This document shows positions 13,549 to 21,418 of a stretch of 38,622 bases of DNA, piece by piece. The first letter of the stretch is position 1; each line of letters opens with the position of its first letter. Under the pieces are notes generated by a model. It saw only the letters and a program-made list of their open reading frames with translations, made no database searches and had not been told where the DNA came from. This DNA comes from Candidatus Woesearchaeota archaeon. Its GTDB lineage: Archaea > Nanobdellota > Nanobdellia > Woesearchaeales > UBA10216. The stretch lies in contig JACPTF010000007.1 in assembly GCA_016192915.1 (NCBI GenBank), forward strand, positions 1 to 38,622. The letters are read 5' to 3'. The position numbers were made by a program, and so were the translations under genes.

Positions 13549-14511
13549 TTATTTCAAGTACTTAACATATACCAAAAAGAATTTCTCATACGTTTTCTTG
13601 TATTTTTCAACTAGAAACCTTCTCAATTTGTCCTCATAGCCGTTATCAAATGCCTCTAAGGCAGCCAAATAAGCCAGCCTTTGCGTTTTTCTTATAATCA
13701 GAGGCGGATAGCCGTTATTGACCAGCATGACATTTATAAGCAGCCTTCCCACCCTGCCATTCCCATCCTCAAAAGGATGGATTTTCTCAAACCCTGCATG
13801 AAATGAGGCAGCGCTTTGTAACGGGTGCACTTTTTTGCTTCCATTGAACCAATTTACAAGCTTGCTTATTTCTTGCGGCACAAGTTCAGGGGGGGTTGTT
13901 TCAATCTCTCTCCCAAGCAGGAAATTTGGCAGTGTTTTATAGCCCGTAGCCACCCCTGTGTTTTTCACAAGGATTTTATGCAGCAGGATTATGTCCCTTT
14001 CTGTTATTTTTAACTTATTGTTAAAAACCAGTTCCATAGCATCCCTTGTGTTGAGTGTTTCGTAAATTTCCCTCAGGTCTTTCCCTTCTATCGCCTTTTT
14101 TTCGTGCAAAACTACAGCTACGTCCTTAAGCGTAAGGGAATTTCCTTCAATTGCGTTGGATTCGTAGGTAAAATTGACCGTGAATCTTTCTATAACGTCC
14201 TGCAGTTGTTCCAGACTCAGCTTCTTTATAACCCTTTTATACCCAAGCCTTATTTCTTCCAGCTCTCTAAGCAGCCTTTCGTTAAATATGCTGCTTTTTT
14301 CATAATTCTTTACGGCGAATTCCACCAGTTCTTCAGAAACTCTTGCCTCCAGCAGCCTCTTGTAATGTGACAATTGGCCGTACTTCCCCTTTGGACTATA
14401 CCCTTTTAAGTAAACTGAGAACTTTTTTACCTTGCCGTTAGGCAGCCTGACAGATTTTTCCAGATAAAACCTGTCCTTCCCCTGTATCCGCTTCCTGCTT
14501 ATAAACACCAT
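13549..14511 (-). CDS. fic: Fic-domain protein (class II, N-terminal inhibitory helix)
   Basis: A 320-residue Fic protein. Family members transfer AMP or other nucleotide moieties to target hydroxyls. The active-site motif is complete: HPFEDGNGRVGR (245-256, catalytic H245). The inhibitory motif YESNAIEGN (116-124, with E122) precedes the Fic core, which is the class II arrangement where the glutamate blocks productive ATP binding. The N-terminal 50 residues form a Lys-rich extension. The promoter holds a perfect 12-bp inverted repeat around its TATA box. The gene sits between the proS 3' end and a proS 3'-end relic, so it was probably acquired by insertion there. Confidence 0.9.
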   Translation of the reverse strand: MVFISRKRIQGKDRFYLEKSVRLPNGKVKKFSVYLKGYSPKGKYGQLSHYKRLLEARVSEELVEFAVKNYEKSSIFNERLLRELEEIRLGYKRVIKKLSLEQLQDVIERFTVNFTYESNAIEGNSLTLKDVAVVLHEKKAIEGKDLREIYETLNTRDAMELVFNNKLKITERDIILLHKILVKNTGVATGYKTLPNFLLGREIETTPPELVPQEISKLVNWFNGSKKVHPLQSAASFHAGFEKIHPFEDGNGRVGRLLINVMLVNNGYPPLIIRKTQRLAYLAALEAFDNGYEDKLRRFLVEKYKKTYEKFFLVYVKYLK

Positions 14512-14521
14512 TAGTGGTTCA

Positions 14522-14562
14522 TAACCCTACAAATATATAAATCTTTCTATTTTGTAGGGTTA
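14522..14562 (-). promoter_or_regulatory. Inverted-repeat operator around the fic promoter
   Basis: TAACCCTACAAA (14522-14533) and TTTGTAGGGTTA (14551-14562) are exact inverse complements over 12 bp. The 17-bp spacer contains the minus-strand TATA box (AGATTTATATA). A further half-site ACCCTAC lies near 14571. This looks like a binding site for a dimeric repressor, possibly autoregulatory. Confidence 0.72.
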
Positions 14563-14582
14563 CAAGCGTGACCCTACTCGCT

Positions 14583-14654
14583 GAGTTTAACCATGCAGAG
14601 CAATTCTGTTGCGGCAAAGAAGGCGTTATTGCGTGGCTTGGGAAGGCGTACTGA
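14583..14654 (+). pseudogene. Relic of a proS 3' end
   Basis: Read in frame this gives FCCGKEGVIAWLGKAY followed by TGA. The intact proS ends VVCGKEGTVTYFGKAY and TGA, so the Cys-Gly-Lys-Glu-Gly motif, the Gly-Lys-Ala-Tyr terminus and the stop all match. No longer proS homology is visible upstream, where the fic promoter lies. It is probably the displaced original 3' end after fic was inserted. In the rest of 14655-14857 I see only the TATA box (GATTTAAATACGG, about 14773) and the ribosome binding site of the next gene. Confidence 0.6.
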
Positions 14655-14857
14655 CTGGGCTCCTGCCTGAATTCTGCCCAGCTAACTGTTGTTTTCAGTA
14701 TCAAACACAGCCAACAGGTTTAGACCGCTTAAATCCCAACTGAAACTACTTTATAGTAGTCATAAATAGAAAGATTTAAATACGGGTGCTGGTTTCTTAG
14801 TTTCAATTATCTGATAGTAATAAAAGCAATAAAAACATTGGCGAGGGTGAGACGAAA

Positions 14858-15586
14858 ATGGCATTTTGGAATCGTGGGCGAAGAAATCAGCCAGCAGCAC
14901 CTACTGTTGAGCAAGGCATACAGTCAATGGCTGAAGGAATTCTTATAGCTGTTGAGCACATTGCGGCTAACGGCCAGAATGTTACTAACGTTGTGAACGC
15001 GCCCAATTGGGACGTAACCTTAACACAGCCGGTGGACTACCAGCCAACCAACGGCAGCGTAGTTAAAGACCGCAACACTAAGATTTATCACCCACAGCAA
15101 ACGGTAGTTGTGTCAGAGGCAAGAAGCGCTTTCGGCTCCGCCGCATGGGACGCAGCAGCACATGATTCTTATACCCATGCAATGCATAGCCTTGACGGAC
15201 TCGTAATTCAGCCCAGAGCCAGCATTGCAGATGCTCTGACAAGAATTGCAGACGAAGCGGGCTTGAGGGCGATGGGTGCCCAACAGGCGATGCAGACAGT
15301 GCAGCAGCTCGTTGGCACGCTTAACACCACAGGCAACATGATAACAACACACAGGCCGGATGAGCTGTACGAAACGCTCAGGCTCTTCACTAACCTTATT
15401 GAGCTAATGAAGCCGCAGGCAGCGGCAGGCGCCCAGGCGCAACAGGCACACCAGTTTTTGTTTGCTGACCTGCAACAGCGCTTAACAACTAACCAGTTCA
15501 TGACTCAGAGAACGCAGCCTGTTGACTATCAGCTGCCTGCACCGACAGCAGCCGCAGTCATACTCGCTCAGTACGCAATACGCTGA
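14858..15586 (+). CDS. Hypothetical Ala/Gln-rich protein, 242 residues
   Basis: I do not recognise the family. The product is rich in Ala, Gln and Thr, has no TM segment or signal peptide, starts with a basic MAFWNRGRRNQP, and contains two VDYQ motifs (QPVDYQPTN, QPVDYQLPAP). The TATA box near 14773 and GAGGGTGAG just before the ATG support expression with a leader of roughly 60 nt. It is followed by a T-rich stretch (15590-15616) and then by the TPR-like gene on the same strand. The two may form a functional pair, since both are soluble and Ala/Gln-rich. Confidence 0.65.
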   Translation: MAFWNRGRRNQPAAPTVEQGIQSMAEGILIAVEHIAANGQNVTNVVNAPNWDVTLTQPVDYQPTNGSVVKDRNTKIYHPQQTVVVSEARSAFGSAAWDAAAHDSYTHAMHSLDGLVIQPRASIADALTRIADEAGLRAMGAQQAMQTVQQLVGTLNTTGNMITTHRPDELYETLRLFTNLIELMKPQAAAGAQAQQAHQFLFADLQQRLTTNQFMTQRTQPVDYQLPAPTAAAVILAQYAIR

Positions 15587-15589
15587 GCA

Positions 15590-15616
15590 ATTTTTATTTT
15601 TTAATTTTTTGTTTTA
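15590..15616 (+). terminator. T-rich intrinsic terminator-like stretch
   Basis: A run of T-rich sequence (TTTTTATTTTTTAATTTTTT type) begins 4 bp after the stop codon at 15586. Oligo-T tracts are the usual archaeal termination signal. Confidence 0.5.
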
Positions 15617-15665
15617 GTCATCTGCAGACCTACATTGAGCTTTCATATCAAAGGTGCATTAAAAA

Positions 15666-16877
15666 ATGAGCGTTGGAGAATACTTGGTAAGAGGCAATCT
15701 GGTTGCTGCCAGAGTGCTGAACGTTCTTAACCCGCAGCAGGACCATTATAGGGATACAGTGACCGCTGAAGTCTCTGACAGGGGCCTTGAAATAATCGTA
15801 GCAGAAGCCCGAGGCCCTTTCCATCCCGACACGGCAGCTGTAATGCGGCAGGCTAATGTTGCAGCCCAGGCAGCTTTTGACGCGGCGATGCTGCCTGTAG
15901 GGCAGAGGAGGCAGCAGATTGGGCACTTCCTTGGGCTGATAGAGCAGGTCATGACAGGCCCTGCTGACCAGACAGCTTACGACCAAATCCAGCAGCACCT
16001 TAAAGGTCTACGTGGGGTTGGAGTAGTTGATGTTTCTATAAATTACGCTGCTGTTCGCGCAGACAACACCAGGCTCAGGCAAGAGGCACAGCAACTGGTC
16101 GGGCAGGGCGAGCAAGCCGCTGACTTAGTGGTGCAATACCTTGATGAGGCTTTACGAGCTGAAACAGCAAACGGCCGGGGAGCGTTTGGGAGATTCCCTG
16201 CTTTTGGCGTTGAGAGGGGTGTCAGAGACTTCTTTTTCATCCACAACCTGCTAAAAGGAGAGGGCTGGGGCCATGTGATGACAGAGTCAGGACTGCTCCT
16301 TGGCGAAGGCGGAAAGCACCTCGAAGCACTCAACGAACTTTTAGTAGCCCGCAATTACCTCGGTTATGATACTCCTACTGTGAAGCTCGGCTTGGGCAGG
16401 GCATACGAGGGCCTAGGCGATGCGGACGCTGCAATAAAACTTTTCTACGAAGTTGTTAAAGCTGCGCCGTTGGACGCTGATGCCACTGCCTCGCTTGCTG
16501 AACTTCACAGACAGAAGGCTGATCAAATAGCAAGGGAAGTAGAGCCTCTGCACCCTGGCATTGCAGACCTGGAAGCAGCAGTTCAAACTATTATTAATCC
16601 CAAGAAGGTCTTGGCTTCAGGAAAAACCGCGCAGGAAAAGGCTTCAGCGCTTTACACTGCCGGGGTAGCGCACCTTACACTAAGAGATGGATTTCCGAAT
16701 GTTGGACTGGAGCTTTTGCAGAAGTCTTGGGAGCTTGACCCTGACAGGTCTGAAACGCACGACTGGCTTGGAGAAGCTTATGGCAGAAACGCAACACCGG
16801 CTGCAAGGCTTACACTAGCTCAGCAGTTCGTAGTGAATGCTTATGGGCTTTTATCTGGCGCTGGCGCACGAAATTAA
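15666..16877 (+). CDS. TPR-like repeat protein, 403 residues
   Basis: A soluble protein, probably a scaffold. The N-terminal 180 residues are helical and Ala/Gln/Val-rich. The C-terminal half has TPR-type signatures: residues about 215-290 (LVARNYLGYDTPTVKLGLG, AYEGLGDADAAIKLFYEVVK, LDADATASLAELH) and about 325-375 (YTAGVAHLTL, ELLQKSWELDPDRSETHDWL, GEAYGRN). The repeats match the W-LG-Y-A-F-A-P spacing. Family unknown. AGGTG lies about 10 bp before the ATG. The 3' end overlaps the convergent membrane protein gene by 4 bp. Confidence 0.7.
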   Translation: MSVGEYLVRGNLVAARVLNVLNPQQDHYRDTVTAEVSDRGLEIIVAEARGPFHPDTAAVMRQANVAAQAAFDAAMLPVGQRRQQIGHFLGLIEQVMTGPADQTAYDQIQQHLKGLRGVGVVDVSINYAAVRADNTRLRQEAQQLVGQGEQAADLVVQYLDEALRAETANGRGAFGRFPAFGVERGVRDFFFIHNLLKGEGWGHVMTESGLLLGEGGKHLEALNELLVARNYLGYDTPTVKLGLGRAYEGLGDADAAIKLFYEVVKAAPLDADATASLAELHRQKADQIAREVEPLHPGIADLEAAVQTIINPKKVLASGKTAQEKASALYTAGVAHLTLRDGFPNVGLELLQKSWELDPDRSETHDWLGEAYGRNATPAARLTLAQQFVVNAYGLLSGAGARN

Positions 16878-18493
16878 ATTCTCAACAGGTTCATCTTACT
16901 GAGCTGGGTGGAAGCTGTTTTTTTGACTCCGCCTTTTAGCTGCTGGAATTCTGTTGACAGAAGCCTCTTGTAAATCGTCATTATTTGAGCCAGCTTCTGG
17001 TCGGTCGCCCTGACCTTTGCCAAAATGTCCTCGGACTGCTGGATGGCGTGCTGTTTTCTCTGGGCCATGCCAAGAAGCTTTCCAAGTATAACCTTCAGTT
17101 GCTCAAGCTGCGGCCTTCTTAATCCCCCGCTCTTATCTAAAGCCCTCATGTTTGCAAGTATGTAGTCAAGCTCCCTTATCTCGCCATTGGTTTCCTGAAT
17201 CAGCTGCCTGAGGAAAGGGACCTGCGGTGCAAGCACCTTCTTCTTTGATTCCTCAAGCTGGTTGAAGGTCTGCATCTCGCTGAAAAGCATGTTGATGTCA
17301 GCCGCTACCTTCCCCTTAAAGTTGTTGTCCTTTAGGAACTGGCTCACAGCCTTTTTGTCAGCCCCGAGCATTCTGGCCAGGCTGGATATAAATGCATTGA
17401 CCCTGCTATCAGCCTGGGCTGCCTTTATGATGTCGTTAAGCTCTGCAATGAACTCCTGGCGCTCACGCATGGCAAACGCGTGTGCTGCCTCCACTCGCCC
17501 AAATAGCTTCTTGATAAGCCCGCCATACCTGTTCCTCAGGTCCTGTATCTTGTTCTTTGTCGCATCAGTATAGCCTGCCTGGCCTGCCTGCACTTCCCGC
17601 GCAAGCTGCTCGAGCTCTGTTTCTGTTGCAGCAATCTCCTCAGCAAGCTTTATGGCGTCCTGCAACTCTCCCTCAAACTGCTGCACGTCCCTTATCTCTC
17701 CCTTGCCGAGCATTCTGGCAAACTGGTCGAGCTTTTTCTCGTAATTTTCTATGTTAATCATTTGCGTGGCGTCTTCCTCGCTCTTGTTCACATTGGCACG
17801 CACGCGGTTAATGCCGGGCAGATTTCCCGCAGCTCTTCCCGCGGCTCCCAGGCCGCTCTCGAGGTCGCCTCTCTCGCCAAAGAACCCCCCGCTGAACAGG
17901 CTCCCAACGCCTTTAATTACGCTGTAAATGAGGCCTATTGCTGCCACTATCAGCCCTATCCTGAGGGCTCCCAGCAGCAGCCCTGCAGCGCCGTTACTGC
18001 CCTTGATTGATTCCAGCGAGGCGATTATCTCACCGGCGTGTATTACTATGATGGCGTAAGTTGACAGGTAGGCAAAAGAAAAGGCAAACACTTTTGATGC
18101 GCCCATGCCTGTTGCGAAGTGATAGACCAGGGCTCCTACTACGAAAGCCAACAAGAACAAAGCCAGAGGCATCAGGTTGGCGAGCCTGAAACCTGTCTTC
18201 AGCTCGTATACGATTAGAGAGGCTGCAAGTATCGCCCCTACTATGATGCCAAGCTTACCCTTTTCATCGCCCATCTTGCCTTTCAATGCAAACTGGCCTA
18301 TGCCGATGAAAAGAAACGCGTATGCGATTAGGTCAAGCCACCACCAGTGCTTGTCATAGAAGTCCGGGCTTAGCGTTCCGAAGGATTGAAAAGCCTGCTC
18401 AAAGACGTTTTCTGCATTAACCACCTGGGCCAAAACCAGAGAGAAAACCAGTAGCAACAGCAACTGCTTTTTGTTGAGCCTGTTAAAATTCAT
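16874..18493 (-). CDS. Membrane protein with signal peptide, several TM helices and a long cytoplasmic coiled-coil region
   Basis: A 539-residue protein. The first 22 residues (KKQLLLLLVFSLVLAQVVNA) form a signal peptide or anchor with a plausible cleavage after VNA. About five TM segments occupy residues 45-210, including LIAYAFLFIGIGQFAL, LMPLALFLLAFVVGALVY and LRIGLIVAAIGLIYSV. A Gly-rich linker follows, then about 300 residues rich in Glu, Lys, Leu and Gln with heptad character. The ATG at 18493 is chosen over a GTG at 18502 because GGTG lies about 9 nt before it. It is 38 bp downstream of the small TM protein, so they are probably one operon. Family not recognised; a structural or secretion-associated role is a guess. 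Confidence 0.7.
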   Translation of the reverse strand: MNFNRLNKKQLLLLLVFSLVLAQVVNAENVFEQAFQSFGTLSPDFYDKHWWWLDLIAYAFLFIGIGQFALKGKMGDEKGKLGIIVGAILAASLIVYELKTGFRLANLMPLALFLLAFVVGALVYHFATGMGASKVFAFSFAYLSTYAIIVIHAGEIIASLESIKGSNGAAGLLLGALRIGLIVAAIGLIYSVIKGVGSLFSGGFFGERGDLESGLGAAGRAAGNLPGINRVRANVNKSEEDATQMINIENYEKKLDQFARMLGKGEIRDVQQFEGELQDAIKLAEEIAATETELEQLAREVQAGQAGYTDATKNKIQDLRNRYGGLIKKLFGRVEAAHAFAMRERQEFIAELNDIIKAAQADSRVNAFISSLARMLGADKKAVSQFLKDNNFKGKVAADINMLFSEMQTFNQLEESKKKVLAPQVPFLRQLIQETNGEIRELDYILANMRALDKSGGLRRPQLEQLKVILGKLLGMAQRKQHAIQQSEDILAKVRATDQKLAQIMTIYKRLLSTEFQQLKGGVKKTASTQLSKMNLLRI

Positions 18494-18531
18494 TTTTTGC
18501 ACACCAATTTTTTACTAAAGCAAACCCTCAC

Positions 18532-18984
18532 TTAAAATCCCTGCGTGCCTCCATAAATGAGGAGACCGCCGGTTAAAACGTAGAGTACATTGATGATAAT
18601 CCCTGCGAGGGCTGGAAGAGTGAATCCAATCGTGCCCATGCTGTGAAGCAGGGGGATAAGGCCAATGGCGAGCAGCACGAGGGCAACCACGAACGTCGCC
18701 ATTCTTGCCATCTGGGCAAAGCCCATCATGGCCATGTTCTCAGAGATGGCATCCCAGAGCAGGATTACTGCGCCGATTATGCTCAACACATAAAGCACTA
18801 GGCTCGGCAGCGCGGGTATGGTAAAGCCGATAACCTTGAACTGGTTGAGCAGCGGAATCAGGCCAAAGGCAAAAAACACCAGCCCAAGCACCAAGCTTAT
18901 GGGCTTCCTGGGGCCTCCCATCATCATGCCCTGGCCCTTCTTCCCAAAAAGCGCTTTCATTGCATCTTCAACTACGGAAAACAC
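18532..18984 (-). CDS. Four-TM membrane protein with internal duplication
   Basis: A 150-residue protein. The sequence from ISLVLGLVFFAFGLIPLLNQ (about 29-48) through GFTIPALPSLVLYVLSIIGA is repeated as VVALVLLAIGLIPLLHSMG (about 98-116) through GFTLPALAGIIINVLYVLTG. Each unit is a helix ending in GLIPLL, a loop, GFT(I/L)PAL, and a second helix, which makes a four-helix protein from two hairpins. The start is GTG (18982-18984 on the minus strand) with GAGGTGTG upstream. A TATA box (ACATTTAAAAACATA on the minus strand, about 19030-19044) leads the operon with the larger membrane protein. Function unknown. Confidence 0.7.
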   Translation of the reverse strand: MFSVVEDAMKALFGKKGQGMMMGGPRKPISLVLGLVFFAFGLIPLLNQFKVIGFTIPALPSLVLYVLSIIGAVILLWDAISENMAMMGFAQMARMATFVVALVLLAIGLIPLLHSMGTIGFTLPALAGIIINVLYVLTGGLLIYGGTQGF

Positions 18985-19051
18985 AGTTCACACACCTCTT
19001 AAACGCACTTACACTGCTTCTTCACAACTTATGTTTTTAAATGTTTCGCAT

Positions 19052-19097
19052 GACCTTTTTTGCTCACTGCGGTTTGCAAAAAAGCTCAACCAAAAAC
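19052..19097 (+). repeat. Free-standing family B hairpin
   Basis: GACCTTTTTTGC, a 12-nt loop, GCAAAAAAGCTCAACCAAAAAC. The stem CTTTTTTGC/GCAAAAAAG is perfect (19055-19063, 19076-19084). The trailing GCTCAACCAAAAA matches the family B tRNA introns, but no tRNA exons flank it here. Confidence 0.65.
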
Positions 19098-19114
19098 AGC
19101 TTTGTTTTCATCAA

Positions 19115-19513
19115 TTACCATCTGTTAACCACTAAGTTCGGGATGTTCTTGAAGTCTTTAATGTTTCTTGTAACAAGAACGCAATTGTTTGCCTTGCTAA
19201 TGCTTGCTATCATGAGGTCTGCTTCGCCAGTCGGGTTTCCTTTGCCTTTAAGAAAAGCAAAGTCCTGACCGAATAGTGAGCAGCTTAAATTATCCTGTGC
19301 AATCAAGTCCGCCCTTTCAAGAAGGGTATTAATCTGGGCAATGCTTTGCTCCTTGTTCGAGGACAGAAATGCTCCCTTGTAAAGTTCGCAAAGCGTGATG
19401 GTAGTTATAGCAAATTCTATTCCAAGGTCCCTCAGCTGCTCGATTTTAGCCCTTAGACCTGCATCTTTGCCCCGAAAAATATCTATGACTAAATTTGTAT
19501 CAAGGCAGTACAT
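19115..19513 (-). CDS. vapC: VapC-type PIN-domain toxin
   Basis: A 132-residue PIN-domain ribonuclease. The acidic Mg-binding residues are in place: D5 (MYCLDTNLVID), E43 (ITLCELYKG) and D99 (TGEADLMIA), with a terminal TRNIKDFKNI motif. VapC toxins cleave tRNA or rRNA when not held by VapB. Its ATG overlaps the TGA of the upstream antitoxin by 1 nt (TGATG), so the pair is translationally coupled. This layout and the matching antitoxin class make a type II toxin-antitoxin assignment secure. Confidence 0.9.
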   Translation of the reverse strand: MYCLDTNLVIDIFRGKDAGLRAKIEQLRDLGIEFAITTITLCELYKGAFLSSNKEQSIAQINTLLERADLIAQDNLSCSLFGQDFAFLKGKGNPTGEADLMIASISKANNCVLVTRNIKDFKNIPNLVVNRW

Positions 19514-19740
19514 CAGAACCTTACCGTCCTTAGCTTGAACTTTTTTCTGTCTTCATATATCATCTTCTCCATCTTGTCAAGCTCTTCCTTACCGCCAGGC
19601 CACTTTCCCCAAAGGTCAAGCAGGGATTTCTTTTGCAAGGGGAATGTTCTGTTAACTACCACTGAAAAAGATTCACCCTCATTCTTTGCAGCCTTCAATT
19701 TGTTATAAGCCTCGTCCGAAAGCGAAATAACCCTAGTCAT
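19513..19740 (-). CDS. vapB: VapB-type antitoxin (DUF217-like)
   Basis: A 75-residue antitoxin. MTRVISLSDEAYNKLKAAKNEGESFS is typical of the archaeal DUF217/CopG-like antitoxins that pair with PIN toxins. The C-terminal half is Lys/Glu-rich (KEELDKMEKMIYEDRKKFK), as expected for the toxin-wrapping tail. The frame stays open upstream, but the ATG at 19740 is the start: it fits the family, and TATA and operator-like repeats lie directly upstream at 19745-19770. It is the first gene of the vapBC pair. Confidence 0.85.
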   Translation of the reverse strand: MTRVISLSDEAYNKLKAAKNEGESFSVVVNRTFPLQKKSLLDLWGKWPGGKEELDKMEKMIYEDRKKFKLRTVRF

Positions 19741-19744
19741 AGCT

Positions 19745-19770
19745 ATGCATGTATGCATGCATGTATATAA
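19745..19770 (-). promoter_or_regulatory. Promoter and operator-like ATGCATGTAT repeats of vapBC
   Basis: The 10-bp unit ATGCATGTAT occurs at 19745-19754 and 19757-19766, with overlapping ATGCATGCAT palindromes between, and merges into the minus-strand TATA box (TTTATATA). Such repeats next to a vapB start usually bind the VapBC complex for autorepression. Confidence 0.6.
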
Positions 19771-19851
19771 AGCTTGCGGTTTTGTGCGGGTTTGCTTTTG
19801 CCGACCGCCTGTGAGGCAACTTTTATTAACAACGAAAATCACAGCCATGTT

Positions 19852-20670
19852 ATGCATTTCATCACTGCAGCAGATGTCAGGCTGAAACCGAGAAGGAAAG
19901 ACAGCCACAAGGGCGACAATGGAAGGGTGCTGGTCGTTGCCGGCTCTATTGATTACGTTGGCGCAGCTTACCTTGCTGGCATGGCCGCTTTCAGGTCTGG
20001 GGTTGATGCTGTAGTTGTTGCTGCTCCAGAAAAGGTTGCCTGGGCAATCAACTGCTTATCGCCTGATTTCATTACGAAAAAGTTCAAGGGAGATTTTTTC
20101 ACAACAACAGCGATAAAAGAAATAGTTGAGATGAGCAAAAAGTTTGACGTAACGCTGATTGGCAACGGCATGGGCAAAAACGTCCAAACGCTAAAGTTTG
20201 CAGCGGCAGTGTGCAGGAAAATAACTGGCTTTAAGGTGGTTGATGCTGACGCAATCGCTGCTGTAAGGCTTCAGGACGTCAAGAACACGATATTCACTCC
20301 TCACCACGCAGAGTCCGATTTGCTGCTCAGAAATAGCGGCTGCAGCGAGAACGGCGTTAAAAAAGTTATAGGTACGAATGTAATTTTACTCAAAGGCAGT
20401 ACCGATAAAGTAATTTCAAAGGATAAAACAGCGTACAATAAAACAGGCAATGCCGGCATGACAGTGGGAGGGACTGGCGACGTCCTTGCAGGGCTGGCAG
20501 CAGGCATTCTGGCGCAGGAAAAGGACTTGTTCAAATCAGCGGCTGCCGCTGCTTATGTTAACGGCAAAGCAGGCAACCTGCTGCTGCGGAAGTACGGCTG
20601 GGGATTTACAGCCAGTGATCTGGTTGATAAGCTGCCTGTAGCGCTGAAACGGCTCTGGGGCTTCAAATAA
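19852..20670 (+). CDS. nnrD: ADP-dependent NAD(P)H-hydrate dehydratase
   Basis: A 272-residue ribokinase-like enzyme that repairs hydrated NAD(P)H. Signatures are HKGDNGRVLVVAGSIDYVGA at the N-terminus, IGNGMGKN in the middle, FTPHHAES, and the catalytic/anion-hole motif NAGMTVGGTGDVLAG near the C-terminus. It contains only the dehydratase domain; the NnrE epimerase domain that is often fused is absent. The ATG at 19852 is used because family members begin just there and a TATA element (CTTTTATTAAC, about 19819-19829) lies about 25 bp upstream. It sits between two vapBC modules, the first divergent and the second co-directional. Confidence 0.92.
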   Translation: MHFITAADVRLKPRRKDSHKGDNGRVLVVAGSIDYVGAAYLAGMAAFRSGVDAVVVAAPEKVAWAINCLSPDFITKKFKGDFFTTTAIKEIVEMSKKFDVTLIGNGMGKNVQTLKFAAAVCRKITGFKVVDADAIAAVRLQDVKNTIFTPHHAESDLLLRNSGCSENGVKKVIGTNVILLKGSTDKVISKDKTAYNKTGNAGMTVGGTGDVLAGLAAGILAQEKDLFKSAAAAAYVNGKAGNLLLRKYGWGFTASDLVDKLPVALKRLWGFK

Positions 20671-20676
20671 GGGTAA

Positions 20677-20723
20677 TTTACTAAAAAAATTAGTAAAATT
20701 TATAAATACTAAGATTCTTAGTA
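20677..20723 (+). promoter_or_regulatory. Promoter with two palindromic operators for the second vapBC
   Basis: TTTACTAA-AAAAA-TTAGTAAA (20677-20697) and TACTAAGA-T-TCTTAGTA (20707-20723) are perfect inverted repeats sharing the half-site TTAGTA. They flank the TATA box (TTTATAAATA, 20697-20706), so a bound antitoxin would block TBP. The second palindrome ends 5 bp before the vapB ATG. Confidence 0.75.
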
Positions 20724-20728
20724 ATAAT

Positions 20729-20977
20729 ATGGGTGAAATGACTGTTGTAACGCGAGGGAGCCAGATAACCCTTACTAAAGGGATAAGGGAGGCAGCTGGC
20801 ATAAGGGAAGGGGACAGGGTTATTCTCAACGTAGTGGGCAACACAGTGGTTGTTGCCAAAAGGGACCCTTCTGTATTTGACAATCTTAAAAGATTTCTGC
20901 CTGATAATTTTGAAGAAATCCTAAAAAAGACGCGAACAGATGACAGGAAACGGTTAAAGAGGCTTGGCATTATTTAA
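20729..20977 (+). CDS. vapB: AbrB/SpoVT-domain antitoxin (VapB type)
   Basis: An 82-residue antitoxin with an N-terminal swapped-hairpin AbrB domain: MTVVTRGSQITLTKGIREAA followed by GIREGDRVIL and VVVAKRD. The C-terminal tail is basic (KKTRTDDRKRLKRLG). The family binds DNA as a dimer and neutralises a PIN toxin. It is preceded by strong palindromes overlapping its promoter and followed 12 bp later by vapC. The start is ATG 20729; a second ATG three codons on is also possible. Confidence 0.87.
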   Translation: MGEMTVVTRGSQITLTKGIREAAGIREGDRVILNVVGNTVVVAKRDPSVFDNLKRFLPDNFEEILKKTRTDDRKRLKRLGII

Positions 20978-20989
20978 GGGTGATAATCC

Positions 20990-21418
20990 ATGAAGATACT
21001 CTTTGACACTAGCGCACTGATAGAACTGGAAAGGCAAAATCAGGAAGCTATCGCGCTTGTCAAAGGCTTAATCACAGGCAGCGAAGAGATTGTGATAAGC
21101 ACCGTAACTGTTTCTGAAGTATTGTTAGGCGTTTATTTTCAGAAAGCTTATGAAAAAATTGAAGAGGCCAGAAAGCTCCTATCCCAGTTTAAATGGATAC
21201 CTTTGGATGAAAACATAGCCGATGTGGCAGCCCGGTATGAAGCATTGCTGCTGAACATCGGGAACGAAATTGAATTCAAAGATGCTGCAATAGCCGCAAC
21301 CTTTGCAGCCACGAAATCAGATTTTTTAATTACACAAAACAAGGGGCATTTTCAAATTTTGCCGGATATTGGAAACAGGGCCAAAACGATTGCCGAATTC
21401 AGCAAAATTTATCGGTAA
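20990..21418 (+). CDS. vapC: VapC-type PIN-domain toxin
   Basis: A 142-residue PIN-domain ribonuclease with the acidic triad D6 (KILFDTSALIELE), E43 (TVTVSEVLLG) and D98 (IEFKDAAIAA), plus the terminal LITQNKGHFQ motif. It is distinct from the 19115 toxin in sequence and partner type (AbrB here, DUF217-like there), so these are two unrelated acquisitions rather than a duplication. GGGTGAT lies just before the ATG. Confidence 0.9.
   Translation: MKILFDTSALIELERQNQEAIALVKGLITGSEEIVISTVTVSEVLLGVYFQKAYEKIEEARKLLSQFKWIPLDENIADVAARYEALLLNIGNEIEFKDAAIAATFAATKSDFLITQNKGHFQILPDIGNRAKTIAEFSKIYR

Noticed and set aside
14519-14704. A short minus-strand frame across the fic promoter and proS relic
   Set aside because: It overlaps the operator, lacks a ribosome binding site and has no recognisable features.
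19052-19097. A tRNA gene around the free family B hairpin
   Set aside because: There is no T-arm, D-arm or acceptor pairing near it, so it is treated as a stand-alone repeat.
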